Source: Lysinibacillus sp. G4S2 (GTDB lineage: Bacteria > Bacillota > Bacilli > Bacillales_A > Planococcaceae). Taken from it: 64,000 nucleotides of DNA. Both the position numbers and the translations under genes were made by a program. Of this stretch, positions 1-7,835 are shown piece after piece. The stretch covers positions 2,298,001 to 2,362,000 of the forward strand of contig NZ_JAUCFJ010000002.1 in NCBI RefSeq assembly GCF_030348505.1, in the 5' to 3' direction. The notes under the pieces were generated by a model. It saw nothing but the letters and a program-made list of their open reading frames with translations. It had not been told where the DNA came from and did no database searches. The first letter of the stretch is position 1; every line of letters starts with the position of its first letter.

Positions 1-2
1 AA

Positions 3-323
3 GAGCAAGAAATCGCGGCATTCCTTGCAAACCTTGCAATTGGTATTTACGCAAGTGAAAGTGCCATCCTGCGTGCTGAAAAAGCAATCAAGCAGTCTTG
101 GGAAGAACAAAATGGACAAAAATTAGATTGTGCAAAAGTCTTTATTCATGAAATTGCGCAACGGAGTGCAATTGTAGGGTTAAATTTACTTAATCATCTT
201 AACGATCATGAGGGGTTCTCACAGGCAACAGGACGGCTGATTGCAAGTAGTAAAGAAAATATAGTTGAAACAAAGAGGCGTATTGCTGATCGAGTAATTA
301 CGATAGAACGCTATATTGTTTAA
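3..323 (+). CDS. Acyl-CoA dehydrogenase, C-terminal end (partial)
   Basis: An open frame enters from the left edge and runs about 106 codons to TAA at 321-323. The helical sequence (IYASESAILRAEKAI near its start, TIERYIV at the end) fits the C-terminal helical and extension region of the larger acyl-CoA dehydrogenases, which oxidise acyl-CoA to enoyl-CoA with FAD. The active-site part lies outside the window. The thiolase and acyl-CoA synthetase that follow on the same strand support a fatty-acid degradation locus. The family call rests on general resemblance only. Confidence 0.6.
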   Translation, partial: EQEIAAFLANLAIGIYASESAILRAEKAIKQSWEEQNGQKLDCAKVFIHEIAQRSAIVGLNLLNHLNDHEGFSQATGRLIASSKENIVETKRRIADRVITIERYIV

Positions 324-371
324 TTAATATGAAGAAGAGGTACTGAAAAATAAAAAAAGTAGAGTTTTTAA

Positions 372-420
372 CAGGTGTGTTATTGGGGGGAAATAGGTTT
401 TTTATTGAGTGATAAAAGGA
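372..420 (+). repeat. Dispersed intergenic repeat B, copy 1
   Basis: Begins CAGGTGTGTTATTGG and continues through AAATAGGTTTTTTATTGAG and GATAAAAGG. It matches 3688-3738 on the same strand and 4412-4464 on the opposite strand. No coding potential is seen. The rest of the gap between 323 and 807 holds repeat A; 580-780 has no feature I recognise. Confidence 0.7.
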
Positions 421-473
421 ATTTTTCGTTGCTTTATTTGCCTATATATCCCTATTTTAACTGATTATAGTGC

Positions 474-566
474 AGGGCTACTCGCCCCCCGCCCACAGGA
501 AAGCGAGTAGCCTGTAGCGGAAATTCGTCTTTTAAATGTATAAAAATGGTCAATCAATACACCTGA
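474..566 (-). repeat. Dispersed intergenic repeat A, copy 1 (inverted)
   Basis: On the minus strand this reads CAGGTGTATTGATTGACC, then TTTTTATACATT, ATTTCCGCTACAGG and CTACTCGC. The same order occurs at 3748 and 25285 on the plus strand. The GGCTACTCGC and GCGAGTAGCC arms (475-513) can form a hairpin. Confidence 0.75.
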
Positions 567-806
567 ATTTTTTATAATCGTTCAGAATATGCGAGAAAGT
601 CGAGTCCCTACACGAAGCGAAAGAGAAGAAGGCTTACTTAGGGGCGCGTCGTCCTAAGTCGACGCCTTCATGACCAACTTCCAATTGTCTCAGGAAGCTC
701 GGTATCGCTCATGGATAGCGTATGTCAGAGTAGTGGATCCAAATAGTAGATTTTTCAGGTAAGTCATTTTTCAGTTGCCTTAAGAATAGTGAAAGGAATG
801 TATAGA

Positions 807-1982
807 ATGACAGACATTGTTTTATTAGAAGGTGCACGTACGCCATTTGCAAAAATTTCAGGTTCATTCCGTGACATTACGGCTACTGAACTAGGTGTAA
901 TCGCAGCAAAAGAAGCAATTCGTAAATCAAATATCAACCCCAATGACATCGATCAAGTCGTATTCGGCAATGTTCAGCAATCGAGTAAAGATGCTCATAT
1001 GTTAGCAAGACATGTTGGCTTGAAAGCGGGTACATCTCTTGAGGTACCTGCAGTCACAATCAACCGTGTCTGTGGTACTGGTATTGAGGCAATTTTAACT
1101 GGTGCACGCTATATTCTTACAGGAGAAGCGAATGTCGTTTTGGCCGGTGGTACTGAAAATATGAGCCAAGTACCTCACGTTATTCGCGGTGCGAGATGGG
1201 GAAGCCCTCTTGGAGGACCAATGGTTGAAGACTGGGTATGGGATGGCTTGCTTGATACGAACGCTGGATACACAATGTCGCAAACCGCAGAAAACCTTGC
1301 AGAAAAGTATAAAATAACACGTGAAGAAGTGGATGCCCATGCACTTTCTAGTCATGAGCGCGCTATCAAAGCGAGAGAAAAAGGCTATTTTAAAGAAGAA
1401 ATTGTCTCTGTAAATGTAAAAGGAAGCAAAGGTGATACCATCGTTGAACATGACGAACATATCCGTGAGACAACTATGGAAAAGCTCGGGAAACTGGAAG
1501 CCCGTTTTGTTATGGGAGGGGTTGTTACACCTGGAAATGCAAGTGGAATGGTTGACGGTGCAGCGGCAGTTATTATTGCATCTAGCCATTATGCAGAGAA
1601 AAATGGATTGAAACCGATTGCGCGTCTTGTTTCATGGGATGTTGTTGGTGTTGATCCGAAATATATGGGGATTGGTCCGGTACCGGCAATTAGAGGAGCT
1701 TTGAAAAAAGCAAATTTACAGTTGGAAGATTTGGATTTGATCGAAATTAATGAGGCTTTCTCTGCACAATATTTAGCTTGTCAGAAGGAACTTGGATTTG
1801 ACTTGGAAATAGGAAACGTTAATGGTGGTGCTGTTGCTCTCGGACATCCACTTGCAGCAAGCGGAACAAGAATTACGCATTCACTTATTTACGAATTAAA
1901 AAGACGTAATAAAAGGTATGGTGCAGCGGCAGTTTGCATCGGCGGGGGGCAAGGAATCGCAGCAATTTGGGAATCATTATAA
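807..1982 (+). CDS. Thiolase (acetyl-CoA acetyltransferase family)
   Basis: Thiolase of 391 residues, the usual length. It joins two acyl-CoA units or cleaves 3-ketoacyl-CoA in the cytoplasm. Visible are the nucleophile Cys89 in NRVCGTG, His347 in ALGHPLAASG and the second catalytic Cys377 in VCIGGGQG. ATG 807 is preferred because AAAGGA at 792-797 lies 9 nt upstream; in-frame GTG 789 and ATG 798 are too close to or upstream of this site. It lies between an acyl-CoA dehydrogenase and an acyl-CoA synthetase, so a role in beta-oxidation or short-chain acyl metabolism is inferred. Direction of the reaction cannot be read from sequence. Confidence 0.93.
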   Translation: MTDIVLLEGARTPFAKISGSFRDITATELGVIAAKEAIRKSNINPNDIDQVVFGNVQQSSKDAHMLARHVGLKAGTSLEVPAVTINRVCGTGIEAILTGARYILTGEANVVLAGGTENMSQVPHVIRGARWGSPLGGPMVEDWVWDGLLDTNAGYTMSQTAENLAEKYKITREEVDAHALSSHERAIKAREKGYFKEEIVSVNVKGSKGDTIVEHDEHIRETTMEKLGKLEARFVMGGVVTPGNASGMVDGAAAVIIASSHYAEKNGLKPIARLVSWDVVGVDPKYMGIGPVPAIRGALKKANLQLEDLDLIEINEAFSAQYLACQKELGFDLEIGNVNGGAVALGHPLAASGTRITHSLIYELKRRNKRYGAAAVCIGGGQGIAAIWESL

Positions 1983-2080
1983 AAAATATAAGTATTTCTA
2001 AGTGTTGTTCGTAGAAGTCGATTTGAGCATTTATTTCTAGCCAGTTGTTGGGACTATCTATAGTAGGAGAGGTGGAAAAT

Positions 2081-3631
2081 TTGGATAACATTTTAATACA
2101 TTCCAATGTCAGTGATTTATTGAAAATCAAAGCTAATAAATTGCCGAATCGGGAAGCAATCTATTATGAAAAAAGAAGAATGACTTACGGACAATTAGAT
2201 CGTGAAGTGACAAAACTTGCACAAGGACTAATAAGTAATGGTATTAACAGCGGCGATCGCGTGGCGGTTGCCCTCATAAATTCAATTGAATTCGTCACAT
2301 CATTATTTGCTATTGCACGTGTTGGAGCTGTTTTGATTCCTCTTAATCCATTTTTCACCAAGGAGGAAAGTTCCTATATAATGCAACAAACAGGAGCCAA
2401 AGCGTTACTTTGTGGGGAAGTAAGTTTTTATTCAGAACTTCGTGAAGAAATAGAATCGTTGGAGATTCTAATTTCCGTTGGTTTTCAGGCAGAGGGATAT
2501 CTTTATTATGATGATTTATTAGTTGGTAATGAATTTGAAGATATTCACGTTGAGCCGAAGGGTAATTTATTTACAATTATGTTTACATCGGGCACAACAG
2601 GACGTCCAAAAGGTGCGATGCTAACACATGAAAATGTATTATTTAGTTCTGGTTCAGCTTCAAAAATTATGGAATGTACAGAGGATGATGTGTTTTTAAT
2701 TCCAAATCCATTATTTCATATTATGGGTATCACATTTCTCCTTCGGGCAGTATTTTGTGGTGGGAAATTAGTGATAATGGGGAAGTATTCAGTGACAGGG
2801 GCATTGGCACTCATCGAATCAGAAAAAGTAACTGTACATCCAGGAGTTCCAACGATGTTTATATTGGAACTGAATTCTCCTGATTTTGAGAAATATGACT
2901 TAAGTTCCCTTCGAACAGGTGAAATGGCTGCTGCACCATGTCCGGTGGAAGTTGTAAAAAAAATACGGACGGATATGAACTGCAATATTTTAATCGCATA
3001 TGGCTCAACTGAAACGTCTGCAACACTTACCCTGACTGGATTTGATGCCGATGATAAGGCTCGTTCGGAGACAGTGGGGCAACCGATACCTGGCGTGGAA
3101 TTAAAAGTGGTCGATGAAAATCGTCAGGAGTGTAAGGTCAGCGAGGTTGGTGAACTTGCTTGTAAAGGTCCTGGCGTGACTAAAGGATATTACAATATGC
3201 CGATAGAAACTGCTCAAGCGATTGATCAGGAAGGTTGGTTTTATACAGGAGATTTGGCTACAATCGATGAAAATGGTTACGTTCGTATAGTCGGTCGGAA
3301 AAAAGAAATGATTATTAAAGGTGGATTTAATATTTATCCGCGGGAATTAGAAGAGACGCTTCATCAATATCCAGCTATTTTGGAAGCGGCAGTCATCGGT
3401 CTTCCAGATGCGATATTTGGCGAATTGACATATGCCTGTGTTGTCCTTCGAGAAGGGGAGGCATCTACAGAAGAGGAATTACTTGCTTTTATGAAAGAGC
3501 GGTTTGTCAAATACAAAATTCCAGACAAGTTCCTCATTCTAGATAAGTTACCCGTCACTGCGTCAGGGAAGATAAGCAAAATAAAGTTGAAAGAAGAGCT
3601 AGTTAAGTATAATCAACCCCTTTCAACTTAG
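2081..3631 (+). CDS. Acyl-CoA synthetase (AMP-binding, class I adenylate-forming)
   Basis: Ligase of about 516 residues that activates a carboxylic acid with ATP and loads it on CoA. It has the P-loop motif MFTSGTTGRPKGAM, the WFYTGDLATIDENGY motif, the hinge GRKKEMIIKGGFN and the catalytic lysine in VTASGKISK near the C-terminus. TTG 2081 is chosen because GGAGAGG (2066-2072) sits 8 nt upstream; the frame is open to 2045 without a better site. It follows the thiolase by about 100 bp. The acid substrate (medium or long-chain fatty acid) is not determined by the motifs. The gap to the next gene is filled with repeats. Confidence 0.9.
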   Translation: MDNILIHSNVSDLLKIKANKLPNREAIYYEKRRMTYGQLDREVTKLAQGLISNGINSGDRVAVALINSIEFVTSLFAIARVGAVLIPLNPFFTKEESSYIMQQTGAKALLCGEVSFYSELREEIESLEILISVGFQAEGYLYYDDLLVGNEFEDIHVEPKGNLFTIMFTSGTTGRPKGAMLTHENVLFSSGSASKIMECTEDDVFLIPNPLFHIMGITFLLRAVFCGGKLVIMGKYSVTGALALIESEKVTVHPGVPTMFILELNSPDFEKYDLSSLRTGEMAAAPCPVEVVKKIRTDMNCNILIAYGSTETSATLTLTGFDADDKARSETVGQPIPGVELKVVDENRQECKVSEVGELACKGPGVTKGYYNMPIETAQAIDQEGWFYTGDLATIDENGYVRIVGRKKEMIIKGGFNIYPRELEETLHQYPAILEAAVIGLPDAIFGELTYACVVLREGEASTEEELLAFMKERFVKYKIPDKFLILDKLPVTASGKISKIKLKEELVKYNQPLST

Positions 3632-3687
3632 TATGAGATAGGACTATTACCACGTCTGATGCGCATTCTAATAATTGGATATTTTAT

Positions 3688-3738
3688 CAGGAGTGTTGAT
3701 TGGGAAAAAATAGGTTTATTATTGAGCGATAAAAAGAT
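3688..3738 (+). repeat. Dispersed intergenic repeat B, copy 2
   Basis: Starts CAGGAGTGTTGATTGGG, followed by AAATAGGTTTATTATTGAGC and GATAAAAAG. Closely matches 372-420 and, inverted, 4412-4464. Confidence 0.75.
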
Positions 3739-3747
3739 CTATTTATT

Positions 3748-3983
3748 CAGGTGTGTTGATTAACCATTTTTATACATTCTAAGAGGCAGATTTCCGCTAC
3801 GGGCTACTCGTTTTGCCACTGACGCTTCACTTTCGCACATATAAAACATTTGTAGCTGACGCTTCGCTTTCGCTACAGAAAACAATTGCTGCCGCTACGT
3901 TACACTATGCTTTCGCACAGAAAACATTCGCTCCGTGCAGGGTCTCGTCTGTCTCGCTTTCCAGTGGGAATCGAGTAGCCCTA
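3748..3983 (+). repeat. Dispersed intergenic repeat A, copy 2, with GC-rich insert
   Basis: Starts CAGGTGTGTTGATTAACC, then TTTTTATACATTC, GATTTCCGCTACGGG and CTACTCG. The arms GGGCTACTCG (3802-3811) and CGAGTAGCCC (3972-3981) are complementary and enclose about 160 bp. That interior repeats the motif TGACGCTTC(A/G)CTTTCGC, the inverse of the motif seen in repeat C copies at 5727-5780 and 54845-54860. No gene is supported here. Confidence 0.7.
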
Positions 3984-4035
3984 CTCTACAATCAGTTAAA
4001 ATAGGAATATATTGGATCATCACAATAACGTGTGG

Positions 4036-4157
4036 TTGATTTCTTTGATAGAAAGAGCTTGTTTTTCGATAAAAGCCTAAAAAGTTTCGATAAAATGAGA
4101 TTTTGTTTCGATAAAAGCTCAAATAGTTTCGATAAAGAGCGATTTTGTTTCGATACT
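4036..4157 (+). repeat. 21-bp-period tandem array 1 (TTTCGATAAA core)
   Basis: About five to six degenerate copies of a 21-nt unit beginning TTTCGATAAA; three consecutive units from the middle onward are exactly 21 nt long. The array abuts the hairpin at 4159-4197. It shares period and GATA(A/G)A core with arrays at 54428-54765 and 60283-60492. Because the period is a multiple of three the frame stays open, but a protein is not credible. Confidence 0.75.
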
Positions 4158-4158
4158 A

Positions 4159-4197
4159 AGAAAAGAGTTGTCTCTTGCGCTGAGACAACTCTTTTCT
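4159..4197. terminator. Perfect 16-bp hairpin (bidirectional terminator-like)
   Basis: AGAAAAGAGTTGTCTC (4159-4174) is exactly complementary to 4182-4197 with a 7-nt loop. The A-rich left and T-rich right flanks suit a terminator in either direction, but no gene ends directly before it. Confidence 0.6.
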
Positions 4198-4250
4198 ATG
4201 GCTCTTCGACAAAAAACGAGGGGGTGATTTCCTTTCCAGCTGGATACTTT

Positions 4251-4405
4251 CCTGGGGCGTCCGATGAGCCGCTTTACTCGCGTTGCTCGTTGCAGGGTCT
4301 TATCTGTGACGCTAATCTCCAAGGAGTTGCCCATCAGAACGAAGATCAACTAATACATGGCATATGTTTTAACAAATATCATCCATAACTTTTTGTGATG
4401 AGCCA
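4251..4405 (-). repeat. Dispersed repeat C, left arm of an inverted pair
   Basis: Reads GGGGCGTCCGATGAGCCGC, then ACTCGCGTTGCTCG, and ends near CATCCATAACTTTTTGTGATGA. Its reverse complement recurs at 5554-5709 with high identity, so the two arms face each other across the DUF2087 gene. A shorter copy is at 54808-54898. Confidence 0.8.
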
Positions 4406-4411
4406 ACAAAA

Positions 4412-4464
4412 ATCCTTTTTTTCGCTCAAAAATTAAACCTATTTTTTCCTAATCAACACGCCTG
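4412..4464 (-). repeat. Dispersed intergenic repeat B, copy 3 (inverted)
   Basis: Reverse complement begins CAGGCGTGTTGATTAGG and continues AAAAATAGGTTTAATTTTTG. Same family as 372-420 and 3688-3738. The rest of the gap up to 4768 shows no other feature. Confidence 0.7.
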
Positions 4465-4767
4465 CTATTTATTACCACTTTGCTAATATATTAGATGAAA
4501 ATAACAAAGATAACTATTGGTTTATCCCTAAAAATGATTAACCCTAGTGTAATCAGTATTTATTGTTAAAAGTTGTATGGAAAATTGATATGTCTATCGT
4601 TTCTTTTAAGATGATTTATCTATAGGAATCTATTTTGATTAATTATTGTCAAAGTAGATTCTTTTTTTGTTGTTTTTAGATAAACAAACAAAATGAATGT
4701 TTGTTTACAAATAGATGGATTTATTATATATTGTTTATTAAATAATGAACGTGAAGGAGTTTTGTTT

Positions 4768-5502
4768 ATGAATATAACTGATTTGACAATAGAGGAATTA
4801 TCGAGGGGGTATGTTAATAAAGGTGATGCTTATGAATGTATTTTTTGTAAAGAGACATTTGATTCTGAGGAAGTATTCAAAATAGATAATCGTTTTTTTA
4901 CGGCTAAAAAAGTTATACAACTCCACATCGAGAAAGAACATGGCTCGGTGTTTGAAGCGTTAACTCAATTAGATAAGAAGTATACGGGCTTATCAGATAT
5001 CCAAACCGAATTGCTTCAGCTATTTGCAACAGGGGCACCAGATAAAGAAATTATCAAAAATACTTCTGCGAATAGTATTTCAACGATTCGACAGCACCGA
5101 TTTAAACTGAAAGAAAAAGAAAAGCAAGCAAAAGTTTTTCTAGCGATCATGCAGGCTCTGGAAACAACAAAAGTTTACGAGCCAATTCATAAGGGGGCGA
5201 CACAGGTGGATGAGCGTTATGCGATTACAGTAGATGAGAAAGAAAAAGTACTAGCGACATACTTTAAAAATGGCTTAGACGGTTCTATTGAAAGCTTTCC
5301 AAGTAAGGAAAAACGAAAAATAATTTTACTGCAACACATTGTTACGAAGTTTGAGGTAGGGCGTAAATATAACGAAAAAGAAGTAAATGCGATTTTAAAG
5401 CCTATTTATAGCGATTATGTATCAATAAGAAGATACTTAATTGAATATGGTTTCCTCGATCGAAGTGATGATTGTACAACGTATTGGGTGAAAGAGGTTT
5501 AA
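4768..5502 (+). CDS. DUF2087 domain transcriptional regulator with zinc-finger-like N-terminus
   Basis: About 244 residues. The N-terminus has CIFC plus a later HIEKEH, which could bind zinc. A central region (LSDIQTELLQLFATGAPDKEI and HRFKLKEKEKQ) resembles a LuxR-type helix-turn-helix. The C-terminus, from FPSKEKRKIILLQHIV to RRYLIEYGFLDR, is a typical DUF2087 domain, found in regulators of unknown target. ATG 4768 follows AAGGAG by 8 nt; the frame is open upstream to 4693 but without a ribosome site. The gene is alone and is bracketed by inverted copies of repeat C, which could have helped it move. The specific target is unknown. Confidence 0.8.
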   Translation: MNITDLTIEELSRGYVNKGDAYECIFCKETFDSEEVFKIDNRFFTAKKVIQLHIEKEHGSVFEALTQLDKKYTGLSDIQTELLQLFATGAPDKEIIKNTSANSISTIRQHRFKLKEKEKQAKVFLAIMQALETTKVYEPIHKGATQVDERYAITVDEKEKVLATYFKNGLDGSIESFPSKEKRKIILLQHIVTKFEVGRKYNEKEVNAILKPIYSDYVSIRRYLIEYGFLDRSDDCTTYWVKEV

Positions 5503-5553
5503 AACATAGATTATTTTTATTACCCAAATATTCCGAGAAATCACTTTAGTTGG

Positions 5554-5830
5554 GTTCATCACCAAAAGTTGTGGATGACATTTGTTAAAACGTATGCCAT
5601 ATAGGGGTTGATTGGAGTGGAGGCTGGGCGACTCCTAGGGGATTAGCGTCACAGATGAGACCCTGGAGCGAGCAACGCGAGTGAAGCGGCTCATCGGACG
5701 CCCCCTGGAAGCTCTGCTCTGCGCGAAAGCGAAGCGTCAGCGGCAAATGTTTTATCTGTGCGAAAGCGTAGCGTCAGCAACAAAGCGCTCAGTCGGAACG
5801 GAAATCAACCACACGTTTTGGTGAAGAGCC
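5554..5830 (+). repeat. Dispersed repeat C, right arm plus extension
   Basis: 5554-5709 is the inverse of 4251-4405. The extension to about 5830 carries two copies of GCGAAAGCG(A/T)AGCGTCAG and ends near CGGAACGGAAATCAACC, as the copy at 54808-54898 does. It fills the space between the DUF2087 gene and the SDR gene. Confidence 0.8.
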
Positions 5831-5895
5831 TTTAGTTGTTACTAAATTTGATATTAACTATACTTACGTTGTAGTTATATAGAAGGGGTGATTGG

Positions 5896-6618
5896 ATGAG
5901 TAAGAACTTTATTATATTTGGAGCAAGCCAAGGATTAGGTGATGCATTTGTAAAGGGGTTACCAACAAAAGGGGATACAGTATGGGTGGTGTCACGCACA
6001 CGACCAAGTAGTTTAGATATAAATGATGGCGTAAATCGTAAATGGCTGACTATTGATTTATCTAGTCAACAACATATTCCTGCTTTAAAAGAAGCTTTAC
6101 AAGGCATTGCTATTGATGTATTAATTTACAATGTTGGAGTATGGGAAAAGCGTGGTTTTGAAGATGACTATTCGTTTGATAAAGATGAGATTGAGGATAT
6201 AGCAAACTTAATTAATATCAATTTAACTTCCACGATTACATATATTCAGGCGCTATTACCTAATTTAAGACAGGCCGAAAATGGAAAAATAATTTTAATA
6301 GGATCGACAGCAGGTTTAGATCATACGAATAATGCGCAAGTTTCATTTGTTACATCTAAATTTGGCTTGCGAGGCATTACAAATGCTTTGCGTGAGCATG
6401 TGAGAAAAGATAAGATCGCCGTAACATGTATAAATCCAGGGGAACTTGCTGCTGAAGTACCTTTTGAAGAAGGGGCTGAAAAAGCAATTAAGTTGTATGA
6501 AGGTACACGTATTCCTGTACAAGATATTGTAGCCATTGTCCAATGTGTGATTAATTTATCACCAGTTTCATGTGTAAAGGAAATAAATATTCCTGCTATT
6601 ACAGATATGAATGTATAA
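5896..6618 (+). CDS. Short-chain dehydrogenase/reductase family protein with Tyr-to-Phe at the active site
   Basis: SDR-fold protein of 240 residues with the NAD(P)-binding motif GASQGLG (residues 9-15), an NVG motif near residue 79 and Ser137 in LIGSTAG. Where the catalytic Tyr of the YxxxK motif should be, the sequence reads FVTSK, so residue 151 is Phe while Lys155 is kept. The codon is plainly TTT. A protein without the tyrosine may be a weak or inactive oxidoreductase, or use another proton donor. ATG 5896 follows AGAAGGGGTG. The gene stands alone between repeat C and a strong hairpin. Substrate is unknown. Confidence 0.85.
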   Translation: MSKNFIIFGASQGLGDAFVKGLPTKGDTVWVVSRTRPSSLDINDGVNRKWLTIDLSSQQHIPALKEALQGIAIDVLIYNVGVWEKRGFEDDYSFDKDEIEDIANLININLTSTITYIQALLPNLRQAENGKIILIGSTAGLDHTNNAQVSFVTSKFGLRGITNALREHVRKDKIAVTCINPGELAAEVPFEEGAEKAIKLYEGTRIPVQDIVAIVQCVINLSPVSCVKEINIPAITDMNV

Positions 6619-6631
6619 TTCAGTATAAAAA

Positions 6632-6675
6632 AACGGCTCACATGTTGATCGATTCTGTTCAACATGTGAGCCGTT
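6632..6675. terminator. 17-bp perfect hairpin, shared terminator
   Basis: AACGGCTCACATGTTGA (6632-6648) pairs exactly with 6659-6675 around a 10-nt loop. It lies 14 nt after the SDR stop. The run of A before the stem gives a U-tract for the opposite strand, so it may also end the minus-strand MerR transcript. Confidence 0.85.
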
Positions 6676-6843
6676 ATCATTATGAATGATGGAGCTCGTA
6701 AAGTTGTACGAGGTTTATTACGTACGACATTTGATTGTAAATGAGTTCGAGCAAAATTCCTTGATTACTGCAATAACAGCTTTCGACCTCCTTTGCTTTT
6801 ATATTCCGGATGAACACATATAACATTGTCTAGCGTGTGGTTA

Positions 6844-7578
6844 CTATTCTAATAAATTATTTTTTTCGGGGATTAAAACTTCTAACTCAAGAATATTACT
6901 ATTAGTAAAAATGCCGCTTGAGAGCTCCATTACATAGATAGGGGTATTTTTCTTGTCGATAATGGATACTATTTGTTCCTCAAATTCATCATCAGATTCC
7001 CCAAAAATAAATATTGAACTATATTTACCTTCATTCATGATGAAATCAGTTTTCCGTTCTGTTTCTATACATATATGATATTCATCTTCTTCAAAAACAT
7101 AAATAATATCACTATAAAAAAATTGCTTGGATAATTGAAATTTAAACATATCCTTGGCTGATAAAGTTTCATTTGTTTTTAAAGTGATTATTTTTTCTAA
7201 ATGTTTATTTTTTAAGTATTTTGTTGAATTTACTTTTTGGTTTGTCATATTTACATAATGGTGATCAACTACCTTTTTTATTTTTTGTAGTTTGCTTATT
7301 TCATCGGAAAGTTCTTTTGATTTTTCTTTTAATAACTTCAAATAATCATTTTTTTCATACGAAGTTAAAACCTCTGTAATTTGTGCGATTGAAAGATTTA
7401 AGTTTCTCAACATTAATATTTGCGCAAGTTGATAAATTTCCTTCAGCGAATATTTTCGATACCTATTATTATCCGTGTAGGATGGAAATAAGAGCCCTTT
7501 CTCTTCGTAATATCGTATTTGATGATGACTAATATCAAATATTTTAGCCAATTGATTTATTGTAATTGTTTCATCCAT
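6844..7578 (-). CDS. MerR family regulator, likely controlling itself and the divergent DUF418 gene
   Basis: Regulator of 244 residues with an N-terminal MerR winged helix (ITINQLAKIFDIS, IRYYEEKGLLFPS, NRYRKYS), a coiled-coil helix around residues 85-110, and a C-terminal ligand or effector part I cannot assign. ATG 7578 has a GAGGG ribosome site. It is divergent from the DUF418 gene. Both promoters have the long 19-bp spacer typical of MerR-activated promoters and carry the same dyad TAGG-N5-CCTA at the same distance from the -10 box. Regulation of both directions by this protein is an inference. Confidence 0.88.
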   Translation of the reverse strand: MDETITINQLAKIFDISHHQIRYYEEKGLLFPSYTDNNRYRKYSLKEIYQLAQILMLRNLNLSIAQITEVLTSYEKNDYLKLLKEKSKELSDEISKLQKIKKVVDHHYVNMTNQKVNSTKYLKNKHLEKIITLKTNETLSAKDMFKFQLSKQFFYSDIIYVFEEDEYHICIETERKTDFIMNEGKYSSIFIFGESDDEFEEQIVSIIDKKNTPIYVMELSSGIFTNSNILELEVLIPEKNNLLE

Positions 7579-7599
7579 AATATCCCTCTTCTCTAGATA

Positions 7600-7630
7600 A
7601 ATATAAGCTCTAGGGCTAGCCTAATGTCAA
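7600..7630 (-). promoter_or_regulatory. MerR gene promoter with 19-bp spacer and TAGG-N5-CCTA dyad
   Basis: On the minus strand the -35 TTGACA lies at 7630-7625, the spacer is 19 nt and the -10 TATATT lies at 7605-7600. The dyad at 7611-7623 sits 5 nt from the -10 box, exactly as in the divergent promoter. Confidence 0.75.
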
Positions 7631-7775
7631 CCAATAAACCTAAGATAAAACCTTAAACAGTTATCAATGAGAATGAATGAAAATTCCATGTGATAAAGCT
7701 AACGGATTTTCGATGTGTGTTTTAGCCTCTACTAATGAATAAATTGTGCAGAGGTGAACACAAACAAAAGTTGGT

Positions 7776-7806
7776 TTGACATTAGGTCAACCCTATAGTT
7801 TATAGT
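7776..7806 (+). promoter_or_regulatory. DUF418 gene promoter with 19-bp spacer and matching dyad
   Basis: The -35 TTGACA is at 7776-7781, the spacer is 19 nt and the -10 TATAGT is at 7801-7806. TAGGTCAACCCTA (7783-7795) is the dyad, 5 nt from the -10. The first 11 bases, TTGACATTAGG, are identical to those of the opposite promoter. Confidence 0.8.
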
Positions 7807-7835
7807 GATGGTGATTAACAGAAGGAGGAACAGTT

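Noticed and set aside
1095-1589. 164-codon minus-strand ORF inside the thiolase gene
   Set aside because: It is the antisense shadow of a well-supported gene with all catalytic residues in place.
4032-4388. 118-codon ORF starting in array 1
   Set aside because: It runs through a tandem repeat, a perfect hairpin and dispersed repeat C. Composition and context show non-coding DNA.
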